64,000 nt of DNA, taken from a bacterium. GTDB lineage: Bacteria; SZUA-182; DTGQ01. The notes under the pieces were generated by a model, which did not search any database, was not told the DNA's origin, and was given only the letters and a program-made list of their open reading frames with translations. This document shows, piece by piece, positions 7,732 through 17,600 of the stretch. A program made the translations under genes and the position numbers. Numbering within the stretch: position 1 is the first letter of the stretch; every line of letters starts with the position of its first letter. Location of the stretch: positions 1 through 64,000 of the forward strand of contig JBFLZW010000004.1 in assembly GCA_040755755.1 (NCBI GenBank). The letters are read 5' to 3'.

Positions 7732-9075
7732 GTGTTCGATAATTTATCAGATAAACTCCAGACAGTCTTCAAGAAGCTGCGCGGATATGGAAAGCTTACT
7801 GAAAGCAATATTCAGGAAGGCTTACGGGAAGTAAGGCTTGCCTTACTGGAAGCGGACGTCAATTACAAGACGGTTAAGGAATTTATTGAGAAAGTAAAAG
7901 AGAAGGCCGTTGGTGACCAGGTTCTGAAGAGTCTGTCCCCCGGCCAGCAGGTGGTCAAGATTGTCCATGAGGAAATGGTCGCGCTCATGGGGGGAGAGTG
8001 TAAAAATCTGGCCCCTTCTCCTCATCCTCCGACCAGCATTATGCTCATGGGTCTTCAGGGGTCAGGAAAGACGACAACGGCAGCCAAGCTGGCGAACCTT
8101 TTTCACAAAGAGAGACGCAAGGTTCTTCTGGTGGCTGCCGATCCTTACCGGCCTGCGGCTATCGACCAGTTGGCGATCCTCGGCCAGCAATTAGGCATTG
8201 CGGTCTATACAGACCGGGAGGCCAGGAATGCGGTAAAAATCTGTCAGGATGCCCATCAGGCTGCCCGCTCCGGCGGATATACCTATATGATCATGGATAC
8301 TGCAGGCAGGCTCCATATTGACGATGAGCTGATGCAGGAGCTGCGGGAAATCAAGAAGATCGTCTCTCCCCAGGAAGTAATTCTGGTGGCTGACGCCATG
8401 ACCGGTCAGGACGCGGTGAACATTGCCAAATCCTTTGATCAGGAGATCGGGATTGACAGTGTCATCCTGACCAAGATCGACGGGGATGCACGGGGAGGGG
8501 CGGCGTTATCGATCCGTGCCGTTACTGGAAAGCCGATCCGGTATGTGGGTACCGGGGAAAAGATCGAGGCTATTGAACCCTTTCATCCGGACCGGATGGC
8601 CTCCCGGATTCTGGGAATGGGAGATGTGCTTTCGCTGATCGAGAAAGCGCAGGCTGCCTATTCTGAAGAAAAAGCCAGAGACCTGCGGAAAAAAATTGCC
8701 CAGGATGCATTTACCCTGGAAGATTTTCGCAACCAGCTCAGGCAAATCAGGAAATTAGGGCCTCTGGAGCAGGTCATCGGCATGATCCCCGGAGCCAAAA
8801 AAATCGCAAAAAAAACAGACCTTAAGGCGGACGAAAAAAAATTGGTTCAGATTGAAGCGGTTATCAACTCGATGACGATGGAAGAGCGCAACAATGCGGA
8901 ACTGATCAATGGCAGCAGAAGGAAACGGATCGCCCGGGGAAGTGGCACGACAGTACAGGATGTCAACCAGGTGCTTTCACAATTTACCCAGATGCAGAGA
9001 GCGCTGCGGCAAATGAAGAAAATGGGCATGATTCCTGGTTTTGGCGGAAATCCATTTAGAAAGAAGAGGAGGTGA
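7732..9075 (+). CDS. ffh: Signal recognition particle protein Ffh (SRP54)
   Basis: A 447-residue GTPase that binds 4.5S RNA and signal sequences and docks with FtsY for co-translational membrane targeting. Order seen: N domain (LSDKLQTVFKKLRGYGKLTE), then the G domain with P-loop GLQGSGKTTTAAKLA, DPYRPAAIDQL, DTAGR, TKIDGDARGG and GTGEKIE. It ends with the methionine-rich M domain (IPGAKK, MTMEERNN, RRKRIARGSGTTVQDVN, FTQMQRALRQMKKMG). Length is normal. The start is GTG 7732 behind AAGGAT. First gene of a tightly packed plus-strand operon. Confidence 0.98.
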   Translation: MFDNLSDKLQTVFKKLRGYGKLTESNIQEGLREVRLALLEADVNYKTVKEFIEKVKEKAVGDQVLKSLSPGQQVVKIVHEEMVALMGGECKNLAPSPHPPTSIMLMGLQGSGKTTTAAKLANLFHKERRKVLLVAADPYRPAAIDQLAILGQQLGIAVYTDREARNAVKICQDAHQAARSGGYTYMIMDTAGRLHIDDELMQELREIKKIVSPQEVILVADAMTGQDAVNIAKSFDQEIGIDSVILTKIDGDARGGAALSIRAVTGKPIRYVGTGEKIEAIEPFHPDRMASRILGMGDVLSLIEKAQAAYSEEKARDLRKKIAQDAFTLEDFRNQLRQIRKLGPLEQVIGMIPGAKKIAKKTDLKADEKKLVQIEAVINSMTMEERNNAELINGSRRKRIARGSGTTVQDVNQVLSQFTQMQRALRQMKKMGMIPGFGGNPFRKKRR

Positions 9076-9080
9076 ATTAT

Positions 9081-9323
9081 TTGGCGCTTCGGATACGGTT
9101 AACGAGACTGGGAGCGAAAAAGCGGCCATTCTACAGGATCGTGGTAATAGATTCCAGAAGATCACGCAGTGGCGAATATCTGGATCTGATTGGAAACTAT
9201 GACCCGCTGAAAGCCCCGGCAGAGATCAGAATCAATACGGAAAAAGCCGTCTCTTGGATGCAGAAAGGCGCAATACCATCTGACACCGTTAAACAGCTAT
9301 TTAGCAGTCAGGGAGTAATCTAG
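9081..9323 (+). CDS. rpsP: 30S ribosomal protein S16
   Basis: An 80-residue S16 protein of the small ribosomal subunit (MALRIRLTRLGAKKRPFYRI, then RSGEYLDLIGNYDPL). The start is set at TTG 9081: the strong AGGAGG at 9067-9072 lies eight bases upstream and this N-terminus matches the family. The GTG at 9072 overlaps that ribosome binding site and is unlikely. The site also covers the last bases of ffh, so the two are coupled. Confidence 0.96.
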   Translation: MALRIRLTRLGAKKRPFYRIVVIDSRRSRSGEYLDLIGNYDPLKAPAEIRINTEKAVSWMQKGAIPSDTVKQLFSSQGVI

Positions 9324-9379
9324 TTGTATTGTAATCTCCAACTCAAACAGGGAGTTATTAAATTACGGAGGTAGGGAAA

Positions 9380-9616
9380 ATGGGCATGAAGGAATTAATC
9401 GAAGATATCGCTAGAGCACTGGTTGATTATCCTGAAGAAGTTAGTGTGACTGAGGTTGATGGCGAACGGACTACGGTGCTGGAGTTACGGGTTGCCAAGA
9501 CTGATCTGGGCAAGGTAATCGGCAAACAGGGGCAGACTGCACGGGCCATGCGGACGGTTTTAAGTGCAGCGGCCACCAAGATCGGCAAAAGGGCGGTACT
9601 GGAGATACTTGAATAG
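9380..9616 (+). CDS. khpA: KH-domain RNA-binding protein KhpA (YlqC)
   Basis: A 78-residue single KH domain protein. The RNA-contacting GxxG loop is GKQG within [19 protein letters not shown]. The position between rpsP and rimM is the classical one for this family, which in other bacteria partners with KhpB in RNA binding. GGAGG lies about nine bases before ATG 9380. Confidence 0.95.
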   Translation: MGMKELIEDIARALVDYPEEVSVTEVDGERTTVLELRVAKTDLGKVIGKQGQTARAMRTVLSAAATKIGKRAVLEILE

Positions 9617-9653
9617 TATCCAGGGAAAACCTCACGCATTTGTGCAGGATATA

Positions 9654-10172
9654 ATGGACCTCGTTCAGATCGGTAAAATCATCGGCACCCATGGTAACAA
9701 GGGGGAGGTAAAGGTTTATCTGCTGACGGATTTCCCGGAAAGATTTCAGTCTCTGAAAGAGGTCTTTTTAGTAACTCCTTCGGGGCGAAGAAGCCTGGCT
9801 GTTGAAAGTGTCCGGTTCCATAAGAGCTATGTAATTCTGAAGCCGCAGGAGTCTCACACCATGAGCGATGCGGAGAAACTCAAAGGGGCTGCGATCTGCA
9901 TACCCGAAGAGGAAGTTTATCCTCTGGGAGAGGATGAATACTACTGCTTCCAGCTCATAGGCATGGAGGTCTACACGGAGGAAGGATTATTTTTAGGAGT
10001 AATAGAGGATATCTTTCCGACAGGAAGTAACGATGTGTATGTAATTAAAGATGAACACAAGGAGTACCTTATCCCGGCAATCAAAGAGGTGGTTAAAGAG
10101 GTAAATCTGGAAAGAAGAAGAATTACCGTTCATCTTCTGAAAGGATTGTTGAATCCCGCTGATGCTCTTTGA
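9654..10172 (+). CDS. rimM: Ribosome maturation factor RimM
   Basis: A 172-residue 30S maturation factor that binds S19 and supports 16S rRNA processing. The N-terminal RimM domain starts LVQIGKIIGTHGNKGEVKVY; the C-terminal PRC-barrel part contains GEDEYYCFQLIGMEVYTEEG and TGSNDVYVIK...YLIPAI. ATG 9654 is preferred because AGGATATA precedes it and the family starts here; the open frame extends back to 9564 but overlaps khpA. The stop overlaps trmD by 11 bases. Confidence 0.95.
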   Translation: MDLVQIGKIIGTHGNKGEVKVYLLTDFPERFQSLKEVFLVTPSGRRSLAVESVRFHKSYVILKPQESHTMSDAEKLKGAAICIPEEEVYPLGEDEYYCFQLIGMEVYTEEGLFLGVIEDIFPTGSNDVYVIKDEHKEYLIPAIKEVVKEVNLERRRITVHLLKGLLNPADAL

Positions 10173-10881
10173 TATCATTACCATATTTCCGGAAATGTTT
10201 CCGGGGATCATTCAGCAGAGCATTATCAAGAGAGCCCAGGAGAAGGGCCTGGTAAGCATTCGGATCCATGACCTTCGGGATTTTACTGAAGACAGGCACC
10301 GAAAAGTCGATGATTCTCCGTATGGAGGCGGCCCGGGAATGGTGTTCAAGGCCGAACCCCTCTGTCGAGCCATCAGGGCAGTGATGCAGGAGAGCTCGCT
10401 GGTCAAGAGGGTTTATCTGTCTCCGGAGGGCACCCTTTTTTGTCATCACATGGCTAAGGAGTTGGCTCAGGAAAGTCATCTGGTACTTGTATGCGGCCAT
10501 TATGAAGGAATCGATCAAAGAGTCCGGGATACCCTGATTGATGAAGAGATTTCGATTGGAGATTATGTCTTAAGCGGCGGGGAGCTGCCGGCACTGGTTG
10601 TGCTGGATGCTGTAGTCAGACTGATCCCTGGAGTATTGGGTTCTGAGGAGTCTTTGCAGGTTGAATCTTTCTCGGATAATCTCCTTGATTATCCTCAGTA
10701 TACACGACCGAGAATCTTTGAAGGCAGGGAAGTTCCCGATGTTTTGCTCTCCGGACATCATGAAAGAATCCGGAAGTGGAGGCGCAGGCAATCTCTCTTA
10801 CGAACCGCCCAGAGGAGGCCGGACCTTTTCAGGAAGGCAGTTTTGACTACTGAGGATATCGAATTATTGAAGGATCTTTGA
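10162..10881 (+). CDS. trmD: tRNA (guanine-N1)-methyltransferase TrmD
   Basis: A 239-residue SPOUT enzyme that makes m1G37 in tRNAs using S-adenosylmethionine. Signatures: FDIITIFPEMFPGI, DDSPYGGGPGMV, the knot region GHYEGIDQRV and IGDYVLSGGELPALVVLDAV, and YPQYTRP. ATG 10162 lies inside the end of rimM, so translation is coupled. Length is normal. Confidence 0.97.
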   Translation: MLFDIITIFPEMFPGIIQQSIIKRAQEKGLVSIRIHDLRDFTEDRHRKVDDSPYGGGPGMVFKAEPLCRAIRAVMQESSLVKRVYLSPEGTLFCHHMAKELAQESHLVLVCGHYEGIDQRVRDTLIDEEISIGDYVLSGGELPALVVLDAVVRLIPGVLGSEESLQVESFSDNLLDYPQYTRPRIFEGREVPDVLLSGHHERIRKWRRRQSLLRTAQRRPDLFRKAVLTTEDIELLKDL

Positions 10882-11453
10882 CCTTGGAACGATCACTGAT
10901 CTCTATCGGGCTCCTCCATTTCCCTGTTTATAACAAAAACAAGGAGGTCGTTACCACCTCAATAACTACCTCCAGTCTTCATGATATTTCGAGAACAGCC
11001 AGAACCTTTGGGGTTGAAGGTTTTTATATCATAACTCCGATCCAGGCACATAAGGAGCTGGTCAACCGACTGATCCAGCACTGGCAGACAGGCTATGGAG
11101 CCGATTACAACCCGACGCGCAAGGATGCCCTTGAAAACGTTATTGTCATGAGCAGCCTTGGAGAATGTCTTCGGAGCCTGAAAGAGAAGTACCAGAAAGA
11201 CCCTGTCACGGTTGTAACCTGCGCCCGGGCGCGCAGAAATGCAATCTCTTATCCGGATCTTCGTGAGAAGATACGGCGGGAGAGGCAATTATACTTCATT
11301 ATTTTCGGAACCGGCTGGGGTATTGAACAGAGCCTGATGGAAACCATGGACTTTACCATCGAACCAATCTATGGACAGGGAAGGTATAATCATCTTTCCG
11401 TAAGAGCTGCGGTAGCTATAATTCTGGATAGATTAACTAACGAAAACAGGTAA
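10878..11453 (+). CDS. SPOUT-type RNA methyltransferase (Methyltrn_RNA_4 family)
   Basis: A 191-residue protein whose N-terminus, IGLLHFPVYNKNKEVVTTSI, and C-terminal FGTGWGI plus QGRYNHLSVRAAVAIILDRL are characteristic of the SAM-dependent RNA methyltransferase family found between trmD and rplS in several anaerobic phyla. The target RNA is not established. No ATG is present. TTG 10878 overlaps the trmD stop, and TTG 10884 is an alternative with better spacing (nine bases) from AAGGA. Confidence 0.88.
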   Translation: MTLERSLISIGLLHFPVYNKNKEVVTTSITTSSLHDISRTARTFGVEGFYIITPIQAHKELVNRLIQHWQTGYGADYNPTRKDALENVIVMSSLGECLRSLKEKYQKDPVTVVTCARARRNAISYPDLREKIRRERQLYFIIFGTGWGIEQSLMETMDFTIEPIYGQGRYNHLSVRAAVAIILDRLTNENR

Positions 11454-11468
11454 AGAGGTAGAAGCGAC

Positions 11469-11819
11469 ATGAATAACATTTTGAACGCATTGGAGCAGGA
11501 ACAGCTTAAAAAAGATATTCCCGGTTTCGGGCCAGGTGATACGCTCAGGGTGCATCTGAAACTTATTGAAGGTGACCGGGAAAGAATTCAGGTCTTTGAA
11601 GGGGTAGTTATCCGCATTCGCCGGGGGAATAACCGGTCCACGTTCACCGTGCGGAAAATCTCGTACGGAGTGGGAGTTGAGAGAACCCTCCCCCTTCATT
11701 CTCCCATTATTGACAAAATCGAGGTTACGCGCAAGGGAAGGGTCCGCCGGGCAAAACTGTATTATATGCGGCAGCGTATAGGCAAGAGAGCCAGAATCAA
11801 GGAAAGAACTACGAGGTAA
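11469..11819 (+). CDS. rplS: 50S ribosomal protein L19
   Basis: A 116-residue L19 protein located at the interface of the ribosomal subunits. Diagnostic stretches are [51 protein letters not shown] and [13 protein letters not shown] precedes ATG 11469 by nine bases. It is followed at 12 bases by yraN; the rnhB gene often found between the two is absent. Confidence 0.97.
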   Translation: MNNILNALEQEQLKKDIPGFGPGDTLRVHLKLIEGDRERIQVFEGVVIRIRRGNNRSTFTVRKISYGVGVERTLPLHSPIIDKIEVTRKGRVRRAKLYYMRQRIGKRARIKERTTR

Positions 11820-11830
11820 GAAGTGGTTTA

Positions 11831-12199
11831 ATGGCAATAACTCACCGAGTACAACTGGGGAAACAAGGTGAACGGATGGCGGTTCAGCTCCTGAAATCGG
11901 AGCATCTCTCGATCCGTGAGCTGAATTTTCGCTGCTCTCTCGGAGAAATCGATATCATTGCCGAGCAGGAGGATGTCATTGTCTTCATCGAAGTCAAAAC
12001 CAGGAGCACTACAAATTATGGCTTGCCAGAAGAAGCGGTTGGTTACCCCAAGCAGCAGAAGCTTATCCAGGTGGCCATGCATTACCTTCAGAAGGAGCGA
12101 TTGGAAAATAGAAGCTGCCGCTTCGATGTGGTATCCATTATCATGAAGAACAACACAGTTGAGAAAATTGAACACATTATGAATGCTTTCTCAGCTTGA
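11831..12199 (+). CDS. yraN: UPF0102 family protein YraN
   Basis: A 122-residue predicted nuclease-fold protein. The family core is present: LGKQGERMAVQLL near the N-terminus, then SLGEIDIIAEQEDVIVFIEV with KTR, carrying the GEIDII-(x)-VFIEVK (D-ExK-like) active-site pattern. It is the last gene of the ffh operon. The role is unproven; DNA processing is usually suggested. Confidence 0.93.
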   Translation: MAITHRVQLGKQGERMAVQLLKSEHLSIRELNFRCSLGEIDIIAEQEDVIVFIEVKTRSTTNYGLPEEAVGYPKQQKLIQVAMHYLQKERLENRSCRFDVVSIIMKNNTVEKIEHIMNAFSA

Positions 12200-12638
12200 A
12201 GAAATTATGGAAGGTCAGAGGGAACTATCCTTTTGCATAAAAACAAAGTATGGCCAAAGGCAGTATCGGATTGTCAAGAAGGTTCGTGAGCAGTGATTTA
12301 TATCTCCAGGTTTAATCCCTCCCTCAAAGTAGTATTCGTAGTATTCGGCAAATTCTTCTGCTCAGTGAGTTTATTTTTCTGGCTTTATTAATCCAAAGGT
12401 ATTATATTATTATAATGGCATGTTTTGTGCTTTCCATTTCTCCTGGAAGGCCACAGATACCGGAGCATTCATCCGGCGTGGAAGGGTGAGAAAGGTTTTG
12501 GGGTATGCTCTGGGTGTTCAATTAATAAACATAATAAACAAAACAGCCCGAATCTGAATTTTTCATGTCTCTGACGGAATTGGTTATGTATTGTTAGAGT
12601 TATCTATTAACAACAGAATCACTTTGAAGGAGAGAGTG
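12200..12638. other. 440-base intergenic region
   Basis: No gene seen. A TATAAT at 12411-12416 has only a weak -35 (TTAATC) at 17 bases. The part nearest the next gene has short direct AATAAACA repeats (about 12520-12542). No clear terminator for the upstream operon was found. Confidence 0.5.
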
Positions 12639-14540
12639 ATGAAGGGTAAGCCTATATATTCCTTCTTCTGGATTTGCCTGGCGGTCGTACTGGTTGTTCA
12701 GCTTTCTGGAGTAAAAGTTTTTGCACAGGAGATTTATCCTCAGGTACTTGAGTCCGACCCTGAGTCAATGCAAACTGATGTGCCTGTATCAAGTGCCATA
12801 ACCATCTTGTTCACTGTCCCCATGGACCCTGTTACTACGGCTGAGGCCTTTCATTTCTACATTGAAGGAACCGACGAGGTCTTTAACAACCTCAAGGATT
12901 CCGGTTACCTCGATATAGAGAATGCCACTTTGACCTTTACTCCTCTCCATGATCTGGAGCCTGGAACGACATACTGGATTAAGATTAAATCAACGGCTAC
13001 CGACATGAATCAGCCGCGGAACTCCCTGGATGGGAATAATAACGGCGTTGGTGAAGAGGGAGAGGATGATGACTGGAAGATTATGTTCACCACCGCAGCC
13101 ATAGAAGTTCCTCCTCCTGCCCAGGACCACTGGAGTCAAGTCTATGGTCCAGGCCAGGGCATTGACGGAAAGATTTGCTGTATGGCCGTTGACAGCCGGG
13201 ATAATCTCTGGGCAGCAACCAATGATGAAGATGGCATTTACTACTTTGATGGGAATGCCTGGCAGAATAAAACATCCTCTCTCGATGACTCTCAAATGAT
13301 AGATAACTTCCTCTGTATGGCTGCTGACGGGCAGGACCGCCTGTGGGTAGCACTCGATACATCGCGAGAGACCAGTCTCGATGCTCCCCGGTTAGCCAGA
13401 TGGGAGAACAATACCTGGCAAGAATTTTCTGCCGCAAACCTCAGCCTCCTCGAGGACGAGGTCATTCTCAAAATTGCCTTCGATTCCAGTGATAACGTCT
13501 GGATGATTACCAGTGGAAGTAAGGTCATTAACTACAACAATAGCAATAGGCAGGTAATCACCTATGCGAAAAACGATCTTTCCGAAGGTGCACTGGTGAT
13601 CGACAGGGAGGATAATGTCTGGGTTGGATCGGCGGTTAACGGTGCCTTCAAACTGCCGAAGGGAAAGGATACCTGGGAAGTTTACAGTTACAATGACGCC
13701 CCTGGACCTTATTCTACGAAAGGCATGGGGATCGATCCTGCCGGGCATATTTGGATCGGAACAACGATCGGGCTCCTGAAATTGGATCCATCCATTGGAA
13801 AACCCGGCGTATGGACACGCTATACCACTAGTAATACCGGTGCGGGATTGCCGAGTAACGATATAACCTCCCTGGCTGTTGATCCGAAGAGCGGCGCAAT
13901 ATGGGCAGGGACTTCGTCCGGTCTTGGGAAGTTTGACGGCAAGACGCAATGGACGAATTTTGCAGTGACCAATATCAGTGAGCTATCAGACCAAAAAATC
14001 AATACCCTGGCCCTCAACCCGCGGGGTGAAGTCTGGCTTGGAACAGATGACGGGCTGATGAAACGGGATGATATCAGACCCTATATCGTAGTGGAGGAGA
14101 GCTCTCCCACGAATGAGACCCTGGTAGATCAAACGGTGAAAATCCGAATCGTCTTTAGTGAGCCGATGAGGCAAGATGCGGCTACAAACGCTTTTACCCT
14201 GATGAATGCGGTCAAGGCAACAACCGTTGCAGGAGAATTTTCCTGGACTGATGAAAGGACTCTGGAGTTTACTCCGGAGAAGGGTGTTCTGGATGCCGAT
14301 CAGACCTATAGAATCATCATGGCTACTTCAGTCCTTCCAAAAGATCTGGCAGGCAACTCTCTTTCCACCACAGGGTATGAGGTTACTTTCTCCACACAAG
14401 GTAATCAGCAAAGTAATACTCGATTTTCACCTGCGTATGATGATGACGTTAACCTGAGCGGCAGCGGATGCTTTATCGATTCGGTGAGCCATAAACCGTG
14501 GTCCTGGCTCAGGCGGGTTGTGGAACTTCTCTGGTCATAA
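12639..14540 (+). CDS. Secreted Big_5 / two-component-type propeller protein with CFI C-terminus
   Basis: About 633 residues. ATG 12639 is chosen because AAGGAG lies six bases upstream and a clean signal peptide follows (hydrophobic FFWICLAVVLVVQLSGVKVF, cleavage near FAQE). Residues about 35-155 form a Big_5-like domain (DVPVSSAITILFTVPMDPVT ... FTPLHDLEPGTTYWIKI). Then come about six beta-propeller blades of the kind found in two-component sensor propellers (VDSRDNLWAATNDEDGIYYF, DREDNVWVGSAVNGAFKL, IDPAGHIWIGTTIGLLKL). A second Big_5-like domain follows (SPTNETLVDQTVKIRIVFSE). The end is GSGCFIDS plus a short basic tail with no membrane segment. No kinase domain is present, so the propeller is probably structural or ligand-binding. 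Confidence 0.8.
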   Translation: MKGKPIYSFFWICLAVVLVVQLSGVKVFAQEIYPQVLESDPESMQTDVPVSSAITILFTVPMDPVTTAEAFHFYIEGTDEVFNNLKDSGYLDIENATLTFTPLHDLEPGTTYWIKIKSTATDMNQPRNSLDGNNNGVGEEGEDDDWKIMFTTAAIEVPPPAQDHWSQVYGPGQGIDGKICCMAVDSRDNLWAATNDEDGIYYFDGNAWQNKTSSLDDSQMIDNFLCMAADGQDRLWVALDTSRETSLDAPRLARWENNTWQEFSAANLSLLEDEVILKIAFDSSDNVWMITSGSKVINYNNSNRQVITYAKNDLSEGALVIDREDNVWVGSAVNGAFKLPKGKDTWEVYSYNDAPGPYSTKGMGIDPAGHIWIGTTIGLLKLDPSIGKPGVWTRYTTSNTGAGLPSNDITSLAVDPKSGAIWAGTSSGLGKFDGKTQWTNFAVTNISELSDQKINTLALNPRGEVWLGTDDGLMKRDDIRPYIVVEESSPTNETLVDQTVKIRIVFSEPMRQDAATNAFTLMNAVKATTVAGEFSWTDERTLEFTPEKGVLDADQTYRIIMATSVLPKDLAGNSLSTTGYEVTFSTQGNQQSNTRFSPAYDDDVNLSGSGCFIDSVSHKPWSWLRRVVELLWS

Positions 14541-14583
14541 CATACTGGCAGATAGTGACCTCTGCGGTGAACATACGGTTAAC

Positions 14584-14633
14584 AAACGAGGTTGAAGCCT
14601 CACTACGGAGTGAGGCTTGGCCTCGTTTTTGTT
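14584..14633 (+). terminator. Strong intrinsic terminator between the two propeller genes
   Basis: Outer arms AAACGAGG (14584-14591) and CCTCGTTT (14621-14628) enclose perfect inner arms AAGCCTCACT (14595-14604) and AGTGAGGCTT (14609-14618) around an ACGG loop. The structure is followed by a T-rich tail. The second propeller gene must therefore have its own promoter or depend on read-through. Confidence 0.85.
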
Positions 14634-14671
14634 GTTAATCTTTCATTTTGGATAACACGAGGGCCAAGCGT

Positions 14672-17600
14672 ATGAGTAGGCAAAGAAATACCTGTCTTTT
14701 TCTGCTGATCATTTCCATCTTTCTCCTGATTTTTGCTTCTCATCCAGAGGTTGAAGCCACGGATTACCTGAATATCTGTACCATGAGCGGTTCGCAAATC
14801 TCTCCTGCATCGGTGTGGAATAAAGAGCAGGCCGAGTATCTGACCGTCTGGCAGAGCGGCCAGAATACGGATCCCAACCGGAGCATCTGCGGCCTTCGGC
14901 TTGATCCCAGCGGAGGTATTACGGGAGGCTCATCCACGCCATATATTATCAGCCCTATTCGGGGCGGCGATCTTTACTATCCGAGCGTCGCCTGTAATCC
15001 CGCGAAAAACCAATACCTGGTTACCTGGCATGATAAGGATGCCGACAATCCTTCCTCTACAAAAATCTACGCTTCTCTTGTATCTTTTGATGGAAATGGG
15101 AAGATCACCAAAAACCTGATATCAGCTATCCATACGGTAAAGGGGAATCCGTCATTTCCCAAGGCAGCCTGGAATGGCGAGCAATTTCTGATTGTCTGGT
15201 ATGATTATCATGAGTTAACGGGTATTGCGGGTGCTGACATCTACGGGACGCGCATTGATGCGGATGGCACGGTGCTGGATCCCAACAGTTTTGCGATCTG
15301 CACCAGCACATCATCTCAGCTTGCCCCTGTAATCACCGGCTACCATCGGCAATCGGCTGAAGGAGGGCCGGAAGAAAGGGGCTGGCTGGTGGCCTGGGTT
15401 GATGAGCGTAACCCATCGTCAGGGAAGGATATCTATGCTGCTGTGATTCAGCAGAATGCTGACGGTACGGTTTCCCCGGCAGAGAGCTTCCCTGTCTGCA
15501 CTGTGGAAAAGGACCAGAAATCCCTGAGCGTGGCAACCGGGCCACAGGGTTTTTTTATTGTCTGGCAGGATGGAAGGCTGAGGGATACCAAGGACAATCA
15601 GGGAAATTCCTATGGTAATTTTATCCTCGGTGCCCGTATTTCCTTCGGCGGGCAACTCCTGAATCCGGCCAGGATGGAGATTCCGATTACCAGACTTGAA
15701 CCTTATGAGGGGAGAATACCGGGGACTCAGCCGAGCGTTGCCTGTATTCAGAATAATTATCTGGTAGTCTGGGATTATAAGAGCACAGTGTATGGGCACA
15801 GGGTATCATTGGAAGGAGAAATTTTAGACATTGATAGTCAAACCGGACAGCCAAAGCCTGTCTCTCTCAGCGATACGGCCAAGAGTGCCAGCATGCCCTC
15901 GGTTGCTTCCGGCGGCCCTGACGCCAGAGGCCTGATTACCTGGGTTATTGATGCAGGGCAGTCCCAGGGCAAGGATATTTCCGGAGTTGTTTATGAATTG
16001 CCTCCATCACCCCAGTTAGAGTGGGTAGAGGGGGACGGCGGAGTCAGTCCGGATCCGGGAGAAGGGGGCACGGAATTTACCTTCAAGGTGAAATATATCA
16101 AAGCCGAGGGTGGAGGAAGCCAGCCGCTTGCCCATGGTGTACTGATCGACATCAATTATAATGGAACCTACGATGGAAATGAGGTTTTTGACCTGGCGAA
16201 CTCCGGCAATGATATTTATCAGAAAAAAATTAAAATCTTATACGATGGGGAGCAAACCGGGGAAAAAACGATCAGCTACAAATTTTATTTCAGGGATGAA
16301 CATAATGTGGCTCAAGGGCCTCCGGCTGAAGATCACACCTTCACTATCGGTCCCCATAACCAGGTGCCGAAGCTGAGCTGGTCGGCGGGAAAAGGGTATC
16401 TTCAGGATGGAGTTGAGCCGGACAGCAGTGAGGATGGAATAACCTTCACTTTTAAGGTCAAGTATCAGGATATGGATGGGACCGTTCCTTCAACTCACCA
16501 GGTATGGATTGACCTTGATGGCAGCAACATGTTTGAAGAGAACGAAAAATTCTCCCTGGAAACAGAAGGCAGCGTAAATTATGCCCAAGGTGCAATTTTC
16601 CAGCTTTCCAAACTCATGCGGGTGAATCGTGCAGGGCTCATCCCTTACCGGTTCGTCTTTGACGACGGTGCTAATGTGGCCCAGGGAGAGCCGGCAGAGG
16701 TTCACTGTCTGGTTATCACCAACACTGCTGAAACCTGCATCCACAGCAGCCTGAATTCCCAGGCGTTTCCAGATATCGCTTCTTTATCCGGAGGAAGTCT
16801 GGTAATATGGGAGGACCTGCGTGACGCGGAGCTGGTAGATAAGGAGAAGCATCCGGAGCTTTATCAGGGTTCCAGAATTTATGGCCGCTTTCTGGATAAG
16901 GAAGGGGCTCTCCTGGAGAATCAAGAGGAAATCCAAATCGGAAACCAGAGTAAGGCCAAATTCAAACCGCGTATTGCGGGCCAGGGGGATGTATATCTGG
17001 TGGTCTGGGAGGATCTGAGAAACGGTAGAGTCGAAACCGGAGGCACTAATCCTGGTTATTTGAATACTGATATCTATGGCCAGATCATCGATGCCACGGA
17101 TTTGGACAGGGTGATTGAAATACCAATCGCCACTTACTCCACCGACACACTGTCCAGTAATCAGAATAAACCGGCTGTGGCCGCGGGGGCCAATAACCGG
17201 TTTCTGGTAGTCTGGGAGGATAGTAAAGACATCGATAATACCGGAAAGAATATCCAGGGGGCCATTGTTTCCTATGATCCGGCATATTCCACTGCCGGGG
17301 TAATCCCGCAGGATACGGCTGCAAACGACAATTTTATCATCTATGACGAAGACTATCATGAACATCAGACCAATCCGGCCGTGGCCTGGGGAGGAAGCAA
17401 TTACCTGGTTGTCTGGCAGGATTACCGGCCGGAAGAGGATGGAGATATAAATTCCCATCTCTATGCCAACCCGGTGGACCCCAATGGGCAGGTTATGGAT
17501 GGCTACCGTCCAAAGTTGCAAAATCAGATCCTTGGCAATCCCGTCTGCACAGACCCTAATACCATTCAGGAGAATCCGGCCATAGCTTCGGATGGAACGA

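Noticed and set aside
11820-11830. Missing rnhB between rplS and yraN as a deletion scar
   Set aside because: Only a 12-base clean junction; many genomes carry rnhB elsewhere, so no evidence of loss.
12200-12638. c-di-GMP or other riboswitch in the leader of the first propeller gene
   Set aside because: Searched by eye for conserved cores and found none.
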